A stretch of DNA of 7,243 nt from an uncultured Erysipelotrichaceae bacterium (GCA_937902945.1 CALEMD010000342.1:1-7243); one strand, 5' to 3'; shown: positions 1-6,028, numbered from the stretch's first letter. Program-made: numbers and translations. The notes: generated by a model from the letters alone, not told the origin.

Positions 1-20
1 TTTATATGCATATTCCCCTG

Positions 21-614
21 TTATTTGCTTTCAAAGATATCATCTTTCATCTGATTGAAGTATGATACTCCGCTGGCCACACTGACAAATGCCGCAAACC
101 ACAGCATGATCTGCGAAGCCGGCAGTCTCCATAATTCAAACGGCAGATTGTTTACAAGTATCAGTGCAACCGCTGCCATCTGCAGAACCGTCTTCACCTT
201 GCCAAGCATTCCAGCCGCAACTACCTTGCCATTGACCGATGCCACCATTCTGCATCCATCGACTATGATATCCCTTGCTACCATCAGAATAACCGGCACC
301 ACCGGAATAATGCCGCGGGATACAAAAAGGATAAACATCGTCGTTGTCAGCAGCTTATCTGCAATCGGATCTGCAAACTTTCCGAATGTTGTCTGCATGT
401 TCCTCTTGCGGGCAATCTGTCCATCGAGCATATCCGTAAATGCCGCAATCAGATATACTGCCAGCACTATAACATTCACTATGGAAAGACTGATTGATCC
501 AAATGTGAATTCCATTGGCTCTATGCCAAACTGGGCATACGGAAACATGTAAATCAGAATAATCACCGGAATCAGTACAATCCGGAAAATCGTCAAGCGA
601 TTGGGAAGGTTCAT
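21..614 (-). CDS. pgsA: CDP-diacylglycerol--glycerol-3-phosphate 3-phosphatidyltransferase
   Basis: This 197-residue integral membrane enzyme condenses CDP-diacylglycerol with glycerol-3-phosphate to phosphatidylglycerol phosphate, the committed step to phosphatidylglycerol and cardiolipin. The CDP-alcohol phosphatidyltransferase signature is complete: D61, D64-G65, A68-R69, G78, D82 and D86, with the standard spacing (DxxDGxxARx8GxxxDxxxD). The N-terminus (MNLPNRLTIFR) is typical of PgsA. Hydrophobic stretches lie at roughly 10-28, 41-60, 88-113, 142-157 and 168-185. I chose the ATG at 614 because a perfect AAGGAG lies 6 nt upstream and a TGTG-extended -10 sits just before it. The frame stays open upstream to about 764, but that part would run backwards through the rnpB terminator and the 3' end of rnpB. 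It is transcribed in the same direction as rnpB but has its own promoter. Only 20 nt follow the stop, so its terminator and any downstream partner are outside the window. Confidence 0.95.
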   Translation of the reverse strand: MNLPNRLTIFRIVLIPVIILIYMFPYAQFGIEPMEFTFGSISLSIVNVIVLAVYLIAAFTDMLDGQIARKRNMQTTFGKFADPIADKLLTTTMFILFVSRGIIPVVPVILMVARDIIVDGCRMVASVNGKVVAAGMLGKVKTVLQMAAVALILVNNLPFELWRLPASQIMLWFAAFVSVASGVSYFNQMKDDIFESK

Positions 615-620
615 AGCAGT

Positions 621-626
621 CTCCTT
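621..626 (-). promoter_or_regulatory. Ribosome binding site of pgsA
   Basis: AAGGAG on the minus strand, 6 nt before the ATG at 614. It decides the start codon against the long upstream open frame. Confidence 0.85.
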
Positions 627-637
627 ATATCGATACA

Positions 638-662
638 AGTATATCACAAACCATACTTTCAA
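638..662 (-). promoter_or_regulatory. Putative extended -10 promoter of pgsA
   Basis: On the minus strand TGTGA precedes TATACT (-10 at 638-643), which matches the TRTGn-extended -10 class of Gram-positive sigma-A promoters. The -35 side is weak: TTGAAA at 657-662 is only 13 nt away, and better-spaced hexamers are poor. The predicted start is near 631, which would give a leader of about 17 nt. It lies between the rnpB terminator and pgsA, so pgsA need not depend on rnpB readthrough. Confidence 0.6.
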
Positions 663-670
663 AAGGCCAG

Positions 671-701
671 AAAAAAAGGGAAGAAGCATACGCTTTTTCC
701 C
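671..701 (-). terminator. Rho-independent terminator of rnpB
   Basis: On the minus strand GGGAAAAAGC and GCTTCTTCCC form a 10-position stem with one A-C mismatch around a GTAT loop (678-701). Seven U residues follow (677-671). It starts 5 nt after the closing P1 helix of the RNase P RNA and points only in the minus direction. Confidence 0.85.
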
Positions 702-705
702 AGAA

Positions 706-1069
706 TGATTGCATTCGATAAGCCATGTTCTGTACCGTTTCCGGTGGCAGTCATTTATCTGCATCCCTGCGGATGCCCTTCATCAGCTTCAGTTGGCCTT
801 TGAAGATTCCCCTACCAAATTTGGGTTTCTCGCTTGCGGGGTTTATCTCGTTCCACCTGTTAGGTTTCCCTAACAGCTTCGTCACTGTGACACGTTACGG
901 GCTTTTCATCCATAGGCGTGAGCCTGAAGGATTTACGCTCCGCCGTTACCCTTGCGGATACCTGGCCTTATGAATTGGACCAGCGCAAACACTACGATCA
1001 TCGCAGACCGTGCGAGCATGGACTTTCCTCTATTTCCTTTCAGAAACAGCGGCTGCCTGAATGCAATCA
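706..1069 (-). ncRNA. rnpB: RNase P RNA, bacterial type B
   Basis: This is the catalytic RNA of ribonuclease P, which with the RnpA protein removes 5' leaders from tRNA precursors. Both halves of the conserved P4 core are present: GAGGAAAGTCC followed by ATGCTCGCACGG near the 5' end (from 1030 down), and ACAGAACATGGCTTAT near the 3' end (733-718). An 11-bp P1 helix closes the molecule: 1069-1059 pairs with 716-706. The GGTAGGGGAA segment (816-807) contains the GGU that pairs with the tRNA CCA end. GCGAGAAACCCAAAT upstream of it and CACAGTGACGAAG match the Bacillus-type RNA. A perfect 8-bp hairpin with a GAAA tetraloop (876-857) sits at the place of P10.1, a type B element. The ends are set by P1, so they may be off by a few nucleotides. 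The 5' end overlaps the gpsB stop codon. Apparent open frames in this segment are not genes. Confidence 0.96.
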
Positions 1070-1399
1070 GTGTGAATTCTTCTGCTGGAATACTTCATCT
1101 TCCAGCCTTGACAGACGTTTCAGTATATCGACGTTTCCTGAACCAGCAGCGTGCACACCGGTGTTTTCAAGCTTCGCTCTGCCTTCTGTCTCTATCAGTT
1201 TTGCGCGCAGAGAAGCATTGGTACGCTCTAGTTCTTCATTCTTGGAAGTAAGTGACTGTACCATATCCTGGTAAGTCTGATAATCCTGAATGACCTGATC
1301 TAAGAAACCGTCTACTTCTGAAGCACTGTAGCCTTTGAAATCAACATTGAACTCCTTGTTCAGTATTGACTGCATATCCAGATTCAATTTTTCACCCAT
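1067..1399 (-). CDS. gpsB: Cell division/peptidoglycan regulator GpsB
   Basis: This 110-residue cytoplasmic DivIVA-family coiled-coil protein links cell division with elongation by docking to class A penicillin-binding proteins. Residues 1-45 are the DivIVA/GpsB N-terminal domain, with the KEF..GY...EVDGFLDQVI.DY pattern. Y24, D30 and D34 match the residues that line the PBP-binding groove of Bacillus GpsB (Y25, D31, D35). A heptad-rich coiled coil runs to about 75. A Gly/Ala-rich linker follows, and NVDILKRLSRLEDEVF (89-104) matches the C-terminal oligomerisation segment. It is about 12 residues longer than the Bacillus protein, mainly in the coil and linker. The ATG at 1399 has AGGGGG 10 nt upstream, and a promoter lies just ahead. 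The frame is open further upstream, but that would cross the divergent recU promoter. The stop codon overlaps rnpB, so the gpsB transcript very probably continues into it. Confidence 0.93.
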   Translation of the reverse strand: MGEKLNLDMQSILNKEFNVDFKGYSASEVDGFLDQVIQDYQTYQDMVQSLTSKNEELERTNASLRAKLIETEGRAKLENTGVHAAGSGNVDILKRLSRLEDEVFQQKNSH

Positions 1400-1409
1400 A
1401 AGGACATTG

Positions 1410-1415
1410 CCCCCT
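1410..1415 (-). promoter_or_regulatory. Ribosome binding site of gpsB
   Basis: AGGGGG on the minus strand, 10 nt before the ATG at 1399. The match is good but the spacing is on the long side. It supports the family-typical start MGEKLNL. Confidence 0.6.
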
Positions 1416-1423
1416 GCTAACTT

Positions 1424-1452
1424 ATTATTGCAGGATTGATGCCGAAAATCAA
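1424..1452 (-). promoter_or_regulatory. Putative sigma-A promoter of gpsB
   Basis: The minus strand reads TTGATT (-35, 1447-1452), a 17-nt spacer, then AATAAT (-10, 1424-1429) preceded by TGC, which gives an extended -10. Transcription should start near 1417, leaving a very short leader before the ribosome site. It is back to back with the recU promoter. Confidence 0.65.
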
Positions 1453-1454
1453 CC
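1433..1454. repeat. Imperfect inverted repeat across the gpsB -35 region
   Basis: GGATTGAT (1433-1440) and ATCAACC (1448-1454) form a 7-bp imperfect palindrome with one bulged A and a 7-nt centre. It covers the spacer and -35 of the gpsB promoter, so an operator is conceivable. It is short enough to be chance, and no known regulator site is recognised. Confidence 0.3.
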
Positions 1455-1472
1455 ATTTGAAGACGCTGCCAC

Positions 1473-1501
1473 TTCCGTTGAAATGCAAAGAAAGGTATAA
1501 T
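1473..1501 (+). promoter_or_regulatory. Putative promoter of the recU-PBP operon
   Basis: A perfect TATAAT stands at 1496-1501, 20 nt before the recU ATG. The -35 side is poor: TTCCGT at 1473-1478 gives a 17-nt spacer but matches the consensus badly, and TTGAAA at 1478-1483 is too close. The predicted start is near 1508, so the leader would be about 14 nt with only a weak AGATGG-like ribosome site. Confidence 0.5.
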
Positions 1502-1521
1502 ATGCAGCAGATGGTAAAAAC

Positions 1522-2112
1522 ATGATCCAATATCCCAACGGCAGAAAAAACAACTATCATGCAGCGGCCGCATCTGCGGCTAATCGCGGCATGGATTTAG
1601 AGAAAGATATCAACATCACCAATACGTATTATCTCCATACAGATAAAGCTGTCATCCATAAAAAGCCAACGCCTGTGCAGATTGTCAAAGTAGATTTCCC
1701 GCGCCGCAGTGCAGCCAAGATAACAGAAGCGTATTTCAAGATTCCAAGCACTACCGACTATAACGGTGTATACCGCGGCAGAGCAGTCGACTTTGAAGCA
1801 AAGGAGTGTGCTTCCCGCACTTCCTTCCCTCTTAAGAGCATTCATATGCATCAGATCAAGCATCTTGAAGCAGTGATGCGGCATGGGGCTATTGCGTTTA
1901 TCATTGTGCGCTTCACACAGCAGAACGAAACCTATTTCATTGATGCAGATAAGATCGTCGCTTTCTGGAATAAAGCAGAAAGAAAATCTATCCCTTATTC
2001 ATGGTTTGTGAAAAATGGGAGTATGATACCATATAACTACGTGAAACCGGTTGACTATCTCAGTGCGGTTGACCAGTTCTATTTTGAAGGAGATTCCAAT
2101 GACTCGAAATAA
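1522..2112 (+). CDS. recU: Holliday junction resolvase RecU
   Basis: This 196-residue dimeric, Mg-dependent endonuclease cuts Holliday junctions during recombination and chromosome segregation in Bacillota; it also modulates RecA and RuvAB in Bacillus. The start MIQYPNG is the conserved N-terminus of the family. NRGMDLE (21-27), AVIHKKPTPVQIV (43-55), the stalk region with RSAAKITEAYFK (62-73) and STTDYNG..RGR..DFEAKE (76-95) all match. By comparison with Bacillus RecU the active-site residues are D79, E92 and K94. Length is close to the family norm of about 200. It is the first gene of an operon with the class A PBP, whose start codon lies inside its last five codons, a pairing known from Bacillus (recU-ponA). 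The upstream ribosome site is weak although the promoter -10 is perfect. Confidence 0.96.
   Translation: MIQYPNGRKNNYHAAAASAANRGMDLEKDINITNTYYLHTDKAVIHKKPTPVQIVKVDFPRRSAAKITEAYFKIPSTTDYNGVYRGRAVDFEAKECASRTSFPLKSIHMHQIKHLEAVMRHGAIAFIIVRFTQQNETYFIDADKIVAFWNKAERKSIPYSWFVKNGSMIPYNYVKPVDYLSAVDQFYFEGDSNDSK
2087..2092 (+). promoter_or_regulatory. Ribosome binding site of the class A PBP gene
   Basis: AAGGAG within the end of recU, 6 nt before the ATG at 2099. It selects that start over an in-frame ATG at 2051 and suggests translational coupling with recU. Confidence 0.85.
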
Positions 2113-4729
2113 CAGAGTGAATACATCTGCTGAACATCACACCAGCAGAAAGAAACGTAAAATCAATAAGCGCAATCTCTTAGTCATTATCCTTGTTATC
2201 TGTACGGCTCTTGAACTGATTGTCGGTTCTGCAGGACTGATTGTCATGTCTTCAATGCTGAAGAGCAAACCGGAACTGGATGTGAATGACTTCTTCTCCA
2301 ATGAATCTTCCCGCGTTTTTGATAAAGACGGCAATCAGATTGCCGATGTCGGTTCCACCATCCGTGACAACGTTTCCTATGATGAACTGCCGGAGTCATT
2401 GATTGATGCCTTTATCGCAGTAGAAGACTCACGTTATTTTGAGCATAATGGCTTCGATATTGCCCGCTTTACCAAGGCTATGCTGGAAAACCTCAAAAGC
2501 ATGTCCTTCTCGCAGGGCGGCTCCACCTTCACCATGCAGCTTGTAAAGCTGACCTATTTCCAGAATGATGAAGCTGGCACAAGCAAAGTGAAGAGCATCG
2601 AATACAAAGTACAGCAGATATTTCTTGCAATGGAACTTGAACAGCAGTCTGACAAGACATCCATCTTCGAAATGTATCTGAATAAGATGAATTACGGCGG
2701 CACAGGCAATATCAGAGGCATACAGAAAGCAGCCGAATACTACTATGGCAAAAATGTCAGTGAACTGAATCTGACGGAAAGCGCTATGCTTGCCGGCATC
2801 ATCAATTCCCCTTATACCTATGATCCATTCAATTATCTAGATTACGCAACAAATCGCAGAGATACCGTTCTGTATCTGATGAAGTATCACGGCTATATAA
2901 CAGAAAAAGAATATAAGCTGGCAAGATCTGTAAAGGTTGAAGACCTTCTGATCAATCCTAAGACGCATAGCAGTGAAGGCGGCGCCTATGCCTATCAGTC
3001 TTATATTGATACAGCAATCAATGAGGCACAGAAGCTGACAGGTCAGGATCCAACAACAGTTGCCATGGATATCTATACCTATATGGATACGGATGTGCAG
3101 ACTGTCATGGACAGCATCCAGGCAGGCAATGAAGAAAGTGTGCAGTGGCCGGATGAACTGATGGAAGTCGGCATGATTTCTGAAAACAATCAGACCGGTG
3201 AGGTAGTTGCGATAGGCGGCGGAAGAAACTATGGACGCGGCGGCAGCATGCTTCTGAACCACGCCACTGATCAGTATAATCAGCCAGGATCCTCTGTTAA
3301 GCCATTCTTGGACTATGCACTTGCATTTGAATATCTAGGATGGGCGACCGATCATGTGCTGACGGATAGGCCGATTGTCTATAACGGTACAAATGTTGTC
3401 ATCACAAATGCGACCAATACCTATGCTGGAGATATCACTCTGGAATATGCAGTCGGCAATTCCCTGAACACCCCTGCCATTCAGACTCTTGAAGAAGTCG
3501 TCGAGAAAGCAGGATGGACTACAGTTGTTGATTATCTGATGAGCCTTGGCTTTTCAAAAGTAAGTGCAGATAACTTCGATATAGGATTTGCCATCGGCGG
3601 CAGCAACTTCACCTGTTCAGCCGAAGAGCTGATGGCAGCCCATGCCATTATGATGAATGGCGGCAATTACATTGAGCCGCATACCATCAAACGCATCGAA
3701 TACAGAAATGGCAAGACAGCTGCCATTGAGCCAACGTATGAAAAAACACAGGTTCTCTCCAATGAATCTGCCTATCTGACTGCCCATCTGATGTATCAGG
3801 CAGTCAATGGACCATATTACAACTACATGCAGATTCTCAAACGCGGTTATGCAGTCTATGGAAAAACTGGGACGACTGACTGGGGCACTGAAGGTCTGCA
3901 GTACAATATTCCTACCGGAGCCGCCAAAGATAAATGGATGGTATCCGAAACAACACAGTATACGACCGTTGTCTGGATTGGGTATGAAAAAGGCGTCAAA
4001 GACGAAGATACATATATTTCTTCCGCGAAGTCAAAGCTGAATATACCAGGAAACATATCCAATCTGATCTTAGATGCTTTGAATAAAGATTCTGAGCCGG
4101 CAGCGCTTGAACAGCCCGAAGGAGTCACATCCATCACCCATATTTTAGGAACATTCCCATATGCTTCTGTCATTGAAGGAATGGACAGTGCCTTGATTAC
4201 TACCGGTCTCATCAAAACAGCAAATGCAGAAACAGTTGATGCTTCCAGCAATCTGACAGTTTCAGATCTAGGCGGATTCAATGCCTTTGAGAACAGCGAC
4301 GGCAGCATTCAGTTTGAATGGACTGCATATCCGGAAGCTGATAAGCTCGTACGCGCAGATGGCACAAAGGATATATCCCTGTCTACAGACAGCGGTGTCT
4401 ACATTGAAGCGTATGGTACGCGTCTATTCGATTACACATGGATATTCGGACCGATCCGCTATAAGGCAAGGATCAAGCAGAATGATACCGTGATTGCGGA
4501 AATCTCAAGTGAGACCGAAAGCTATTCGCAGAGCATAGATATGAACGATGATACGCAGACTGAAGTATGCGGCTATTATGGCTATGAATCAGGCACATCT
4601 TCTTCCAATGAAGTATGTGTTGTATTCACAACAAAGAAAAACGAACCGGAGCCAACACCTACTCCTGCTGCCACTCCTGTCACCACGCCGACCCCTACTC
4701 CTGCTGCTGAAACCAATACCCATGAATAA
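2099..4729 (+). CDS. ponA: Bifunctional class A penicillin-binding protein (PBP1A/PonA family)
   Basis: This 876-residue protein polymerises lipid II glycan strands and cross-links their peptides at the outer membrane face. A basic cytoplasmic tail (1-26) contains SRKKRK at 16-21, a match to the GpsB-binding SRxxR(R/K) motif. One membrane helix (about 27-52) follows. The GT51 domain (about 70-260) has motif 1 EDSRYFEHNG with catalytic E109, motif 2 QGGSTFTMQ (139-147), and motif 4 AMLAGIINSP. At motif 3 (usual RKxxE) it reads YKVQQ (169-173), so the second catalytic Glu is replaced by Q173. The transpeptidase domain has S398-x-x-K401, S455-L-N457 and K589-T-G. A beta-rich, perhaps fibronectin-III-like, domain (about 720-845) holds C824 and C840, and a Pro/Thr-rich tail (846-872) ends the protein. 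It is cotranscribed with recU and followed at once by a terminator. Paralogue naming (ponA or pbp1A) is by operon context. Confidence 0.95.
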   Translation: MTRNNRVNTSAEHHTSRKKRKINKRNLLVIILVICTALELIVGSAGLIVMSSMLKSKPELDVNDFFSNESSRVFDKDGNQIADVGSTIRDNVSYDELPESLIDAFIAVEDSRYFEHNGFDIARFTKAMLENLKSMSFSQGGSTFTMQLVKLTYFQNDEAGTSKVKSIEYKVQQIFLAMELEQQSDKTSIFEMYLNKMNYGGTGNIRGIQKAAEYYYGKNVSELNLTESAMLAGIINSPYTYDPFNYLDYATNRRDTVLYLMKYHGYITEKEYKLARSVKVEDLLINPKTHSSEGGAYAYQSYIDTAINEAQKLTGQDPTTVAMDIYTYMDTDVQTVMDSIQAGNEESVQWPDELMEVGMISENNQTGEVVAIGGGRNYGRGGSMLLNHATDQYNQPGSSVKPFLDYALAFEYLGWATDHVLTDRPIVYNGTNVVITNATNTYAGDITLEYAVGNSLNTPAIQTLEEVVEKAGWTTVVDYLMSLGFSKVSADNFDIGFAIGGSNFTCSAEELMAAHAIMMNGGNYIEPHTIKRIEYRNGKTAAIEPTYEKTQVLSNESAYLTAHLMYQAVNGPYYNYMQILKRGYAVYGKTGTTDWGTEGLQYNIPTGAAKDKWMVSETTQYTTVVWIGYEKGVKDEDTYISSAKSKLNIPGNISNLILDALNKDSEPAALEQPEGVTSITHILGTFPYASVIEGMDSALITTGLIKTANAETVDASSNLTVSDLGGFNAFENSDGSIQFEWTAYPEADKLVRADGTKDISLSTDSGVYIEAYGTRLFDYTWIFGPIRYKARIKQNDTVIAEISSETESYSQSIDMNDDTQTEVCGYYGYESGTSSSNEVCVVFTTKKNEPEPTPTPAATPVTTPTPTPAAETNTHE
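4658..4707 (+). repeat. Short direct repeat coding the Pro/Thr-rich PBP tail
   Basis: A 14-bp unit, CCTACTCCTGCTGC, occurs exactly at 4658-4671 and 4694-4707. The DNA between is also made of CCA/ACT/CCT-type codons. It encodes the alternating Thr-Pro tail, which lies in the cell wall. Such a tract may change in length by slippage, though here it is short. Confidence 0.7.
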
Positions 4730-4731
4730 TC

Positions 4732-4758
4732 AAAAGAACAGACAATGTCTGTTCTTTT
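4732..4758. terminator. Bidirectional terminator between the PBP gene and nth
   Basis: AAAAGAACAGAC and GTCTGTTCTTTT form a perfect 12-bp stem with a 3-nt AAT loop. U-rich tails read out in both directions because each arm ends in A4 or T4. It lies 2 nt after the PBP stop and 12 nt after the nth stop on the other strand, so it can end both convergent transcripts. Confidence 0.85.
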
Positions 4759-4770
4759 ATTTGCATGCAT

Positions 4771-5403
4771 TTACTTTTTCAATGTGGTTGGATAATAGCG
4801 GCAGAATGAAGTGAATGGGCATCTGCTGCATTCTGGATTGCGGGCATGGCATAGGTATCTGCCAAAGAAGATCATCTGATGATGTGTCCTGATCCATCTG
4901 TCTTCCGGTATCTTCTTTTTCAGCTTTCTTTCAACTGTCTCTACGCTGTCTTTCATTGCCGCCAGCTTCAAGCGCTTGCTGATGCGATCCACATGGGTAT
5001 CTACTGCAAGAGACGGTATATTGAAGCATTCGCTCAGTATGACATTCGCACATTTGCGGCCAACCCCAGGCAGAGTAACAAGTTCTTCCATTGTATCCGG
5101 TATCACACCGCCAAAATCATCACAGACATGTCTGGCAAAGCCCTGTATGCTGCGGGCTTTATTATGATAAAGACCAAGTGAACTGATGCAATCCTCTATA
5201 TCCTTGATATTCCCCTCCGCAAGACTAAGCACATTCGGATACTTCTCAAATAGATGCGGCGTTGCTTTATTAACAGATGCATCGGTAGTCTGCGCTGAAA
5301 GTATAACAGCCACTGCCATCTGATACTGATCTCTATGATTCAGTTCGCAATGGGCATTCGGAAACAATTCATCCAGTTCATTTAGAATCGTTTGAACGTC
5401 CAT
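4771..5403 (-). CDS. nth: Endonuclease III (DNA glycosylase/AP lyase)
   Basis: This 210-residue base excision repair enzyme removes oxidised pyrimidines and nicks the abasic site. The helix-hairpin-helix LPGVGRKCANV (111-121) contains the catalytic lysine K117, and VDTHVDR (134-140) contains the catalytic aspartate D135, equivalent to E. coli K120 and D138. The C-terminus carries the [4Fe-4S] ligand set C185-x6-C192-x2-C195-x5-C201, fully intact. ILSAQTTD (34-41) is the usual family motif. I chose the ATG at 5403 because GAGGAAGG stands 8 nt upstream and the product then starts as the family does. A TTG at 5421, six codons upstream in frame, is the alternative but lies inside that ribosome site. 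It overlaps the 3' end of dnaD by 26 nt and is translated from the same mRNA. The dnaD-nth pairing is common in Bacillota. Confidence 0.96.
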   Translation of the reverse strand: MDVQTILNELDELFPNAHCELNHRDQYQMAVAVILSAQTTDASVNKATPHLFEKYPNVLSLAEGNIKDIEDCISSLGLYHNKARSIQGFARHVCDDFGGVIPDTMEELVTLPGVGRKCANVILSECFNIPSLAVDTHVDRISKRLKLAAMKDSVETVERKLKKKIPEDRWIRTHHQMIFFGRYLCHARNPECSRCPFTSFCRYYPTTLKK

Positions 5404-5938
5404 ATCCTTTTCCTTCCTCAATCATCTGTGCAGTCACATTGGAATCCTTCCATCTTTTCAGAATGGATTCAACATAAGGCAGTGACAGTTTCTGATAAGT
5501 ACTTGCTTCCCGCAGTGCATACAGAATCAGCTTGCGATCTGTTGTCCGATTCCACTCACTGATCTTCTCCATCTCGCGTGAAGTCAGTGTATGCTGCAGT
5601 TCTGTTTCAAATACATCAAACAATGAATGATCGAGAATATTCTGATCACGGGCAATGTCTGTTTTAAAGAGTCCATCCAGCACAAAGTGAATGGTGCCGG
5701 CCGCAGCAGTTATCTTCAGATAGTTTTTTGCGCAGAGAACTGACACTGTCTGATTCACTTCATCTAAAGAAATACCTGTCTTTTTATGCAATAGCTCCAT
5801 CGTTATATCCATCTGATGCTCATTCAAAAAATCAATTAAAAGGACAAGGATAGTTTCATTGCTATCCAATCCCAGCAGTTCAAGGTGATCCAATATCCAA
5901 TCGCGGTGGTTTACAAACCGCTGTTCATACCATTCCAT
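5378..5938 (-). CDS. dnaD: DnaD-family replication initiation protein
   Basis: This 186-residue protein belongs to the family that binds and remodels DNA and helps load the helicase DnaC at oriC and during replication restart. Residues about 1-95 resemble the N-terminal winged-helix domain: a helical start, then a GISLDEVNQTVSVLCAKNYLKI segment (55-76) in the position of the recognition helix and wing. Residues 106-168 are the DnaD C-terminal domain, with LFDVFETEL at its start, the I..W segment, ILYALREA (138-145) and the signature YVESILKRW (155-163, YxxxIxxxW). It is a little shorter than the Bacillus protein (about 230), mostly in the linker and tail. I chose the ATG at 5938: a GGAG is 7 nt upstream and a strong promoter (-35 5987-5992, -10 5964-5969) puts the transcript start near 5957. 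In-frame ATGs at 5974 and 5965 and a TTG at 6028 fall in or before the promoter. It is first in an operon with nth. Confidence 0.92.
   Translation of the reverse strand: MEWYEQRFVNHRDWILDHLELLGLDSNETILVLLIDFLNEHQMDITMELLHKKTGISLDEVNQTVSVLCAKNYLKITAAAGTIHFVLDGLFKTDIARDQNILDHSLFDVFETELQHTLTSREMEKISEWNRTTDRKLILYALREASTYQKLSLPYVESILKRWKDSNVTAQMIEEGKGYGRSNDSK
5412..5419 (-). promoter_or_regulatory. Ribosome binding site of nth
   Basis: GAGGAAGG on the minus strand, 8 nt before the ATG at 5403 and inside the end of dnaD. It argues for that start over the upstream TTG. Confidence 0.7.
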
Positions 5939-5945
5939 TCTGCTT

Positions 5946-5949
5946 CTCC
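5946..5949 (-). promoter_or_regulatory. Ribosome binding site of dnaD
   Basis: GGAG on the minus strand, 7 nt before the ATG at 5938 and downstream of the predicted transcript start. It is the only start with both a ribosome site and a place in the mRNA. Confidence 0.7.
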
Positions 5950-5963
5950 AATCACGTGCATTC

Positions 5964-5992
5964 ATTATAGTCATTTTACAGATTCTCAACAA
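5964..5992 (-). promoter_or_regulatory. Putative sigma-A promoter of dnaD-nth
   Basis: The minus strand reads TTGTTG (5987-5992), 17 nt, then a perfect TATAAT (5964-5969). The predicted start is near 5957. This is one of the best promoter matches in the window and it fixes the dnaD start. Confidence 0.75.
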
Positions 5993-6028
5993 GACTTCTG
6001 CTGTCACCCAAACTTCACAATCGTTCAA

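Noticed and set aside
55..552. A plus-strand open frame of 165 codons opposite pgsA
   Set aside because: It is exactly antisense to a gene with a full family signature, has no ribosome site or recognisable protein features, and looks like a codon-bias shadow.
615..764. An N-terminal extension of pgsA by 50 codons
   Set aside because: It would run through the rnpB 3' end and terminator, lies upstream of the pgsA promoter, and the family start with a perfect AAGGAG is at 614.
725..1274. Three overlapping plus-strand open frames across the 725-1274 region
   Set aside because: They lie antisense to the RNase P RNA and gpsB, and their translations show no family resemblance.
1400..1573. A longer gpsB product starting upstream of 1399
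   Set aside because: The extension would cover both divergent promoters and the start of recU; it is Cys/His/Phe-rich and unlike GpsB.
2051..2098. An earlier in-frame ATG for the PBP at 2051
   Set aside because: It has no ribosome site, would deepen the overlap with recU to 62 nt, and the ATG at 2099 has AAGGAG at ideal spacing.
3856..4308. A minus-strand open frame of 150 codons inside the PBP gene
   Set aside because: It is antisense to the conserved transpeptidase and C-terminal regions, with no promoter, ribosome site or recognisable domain.
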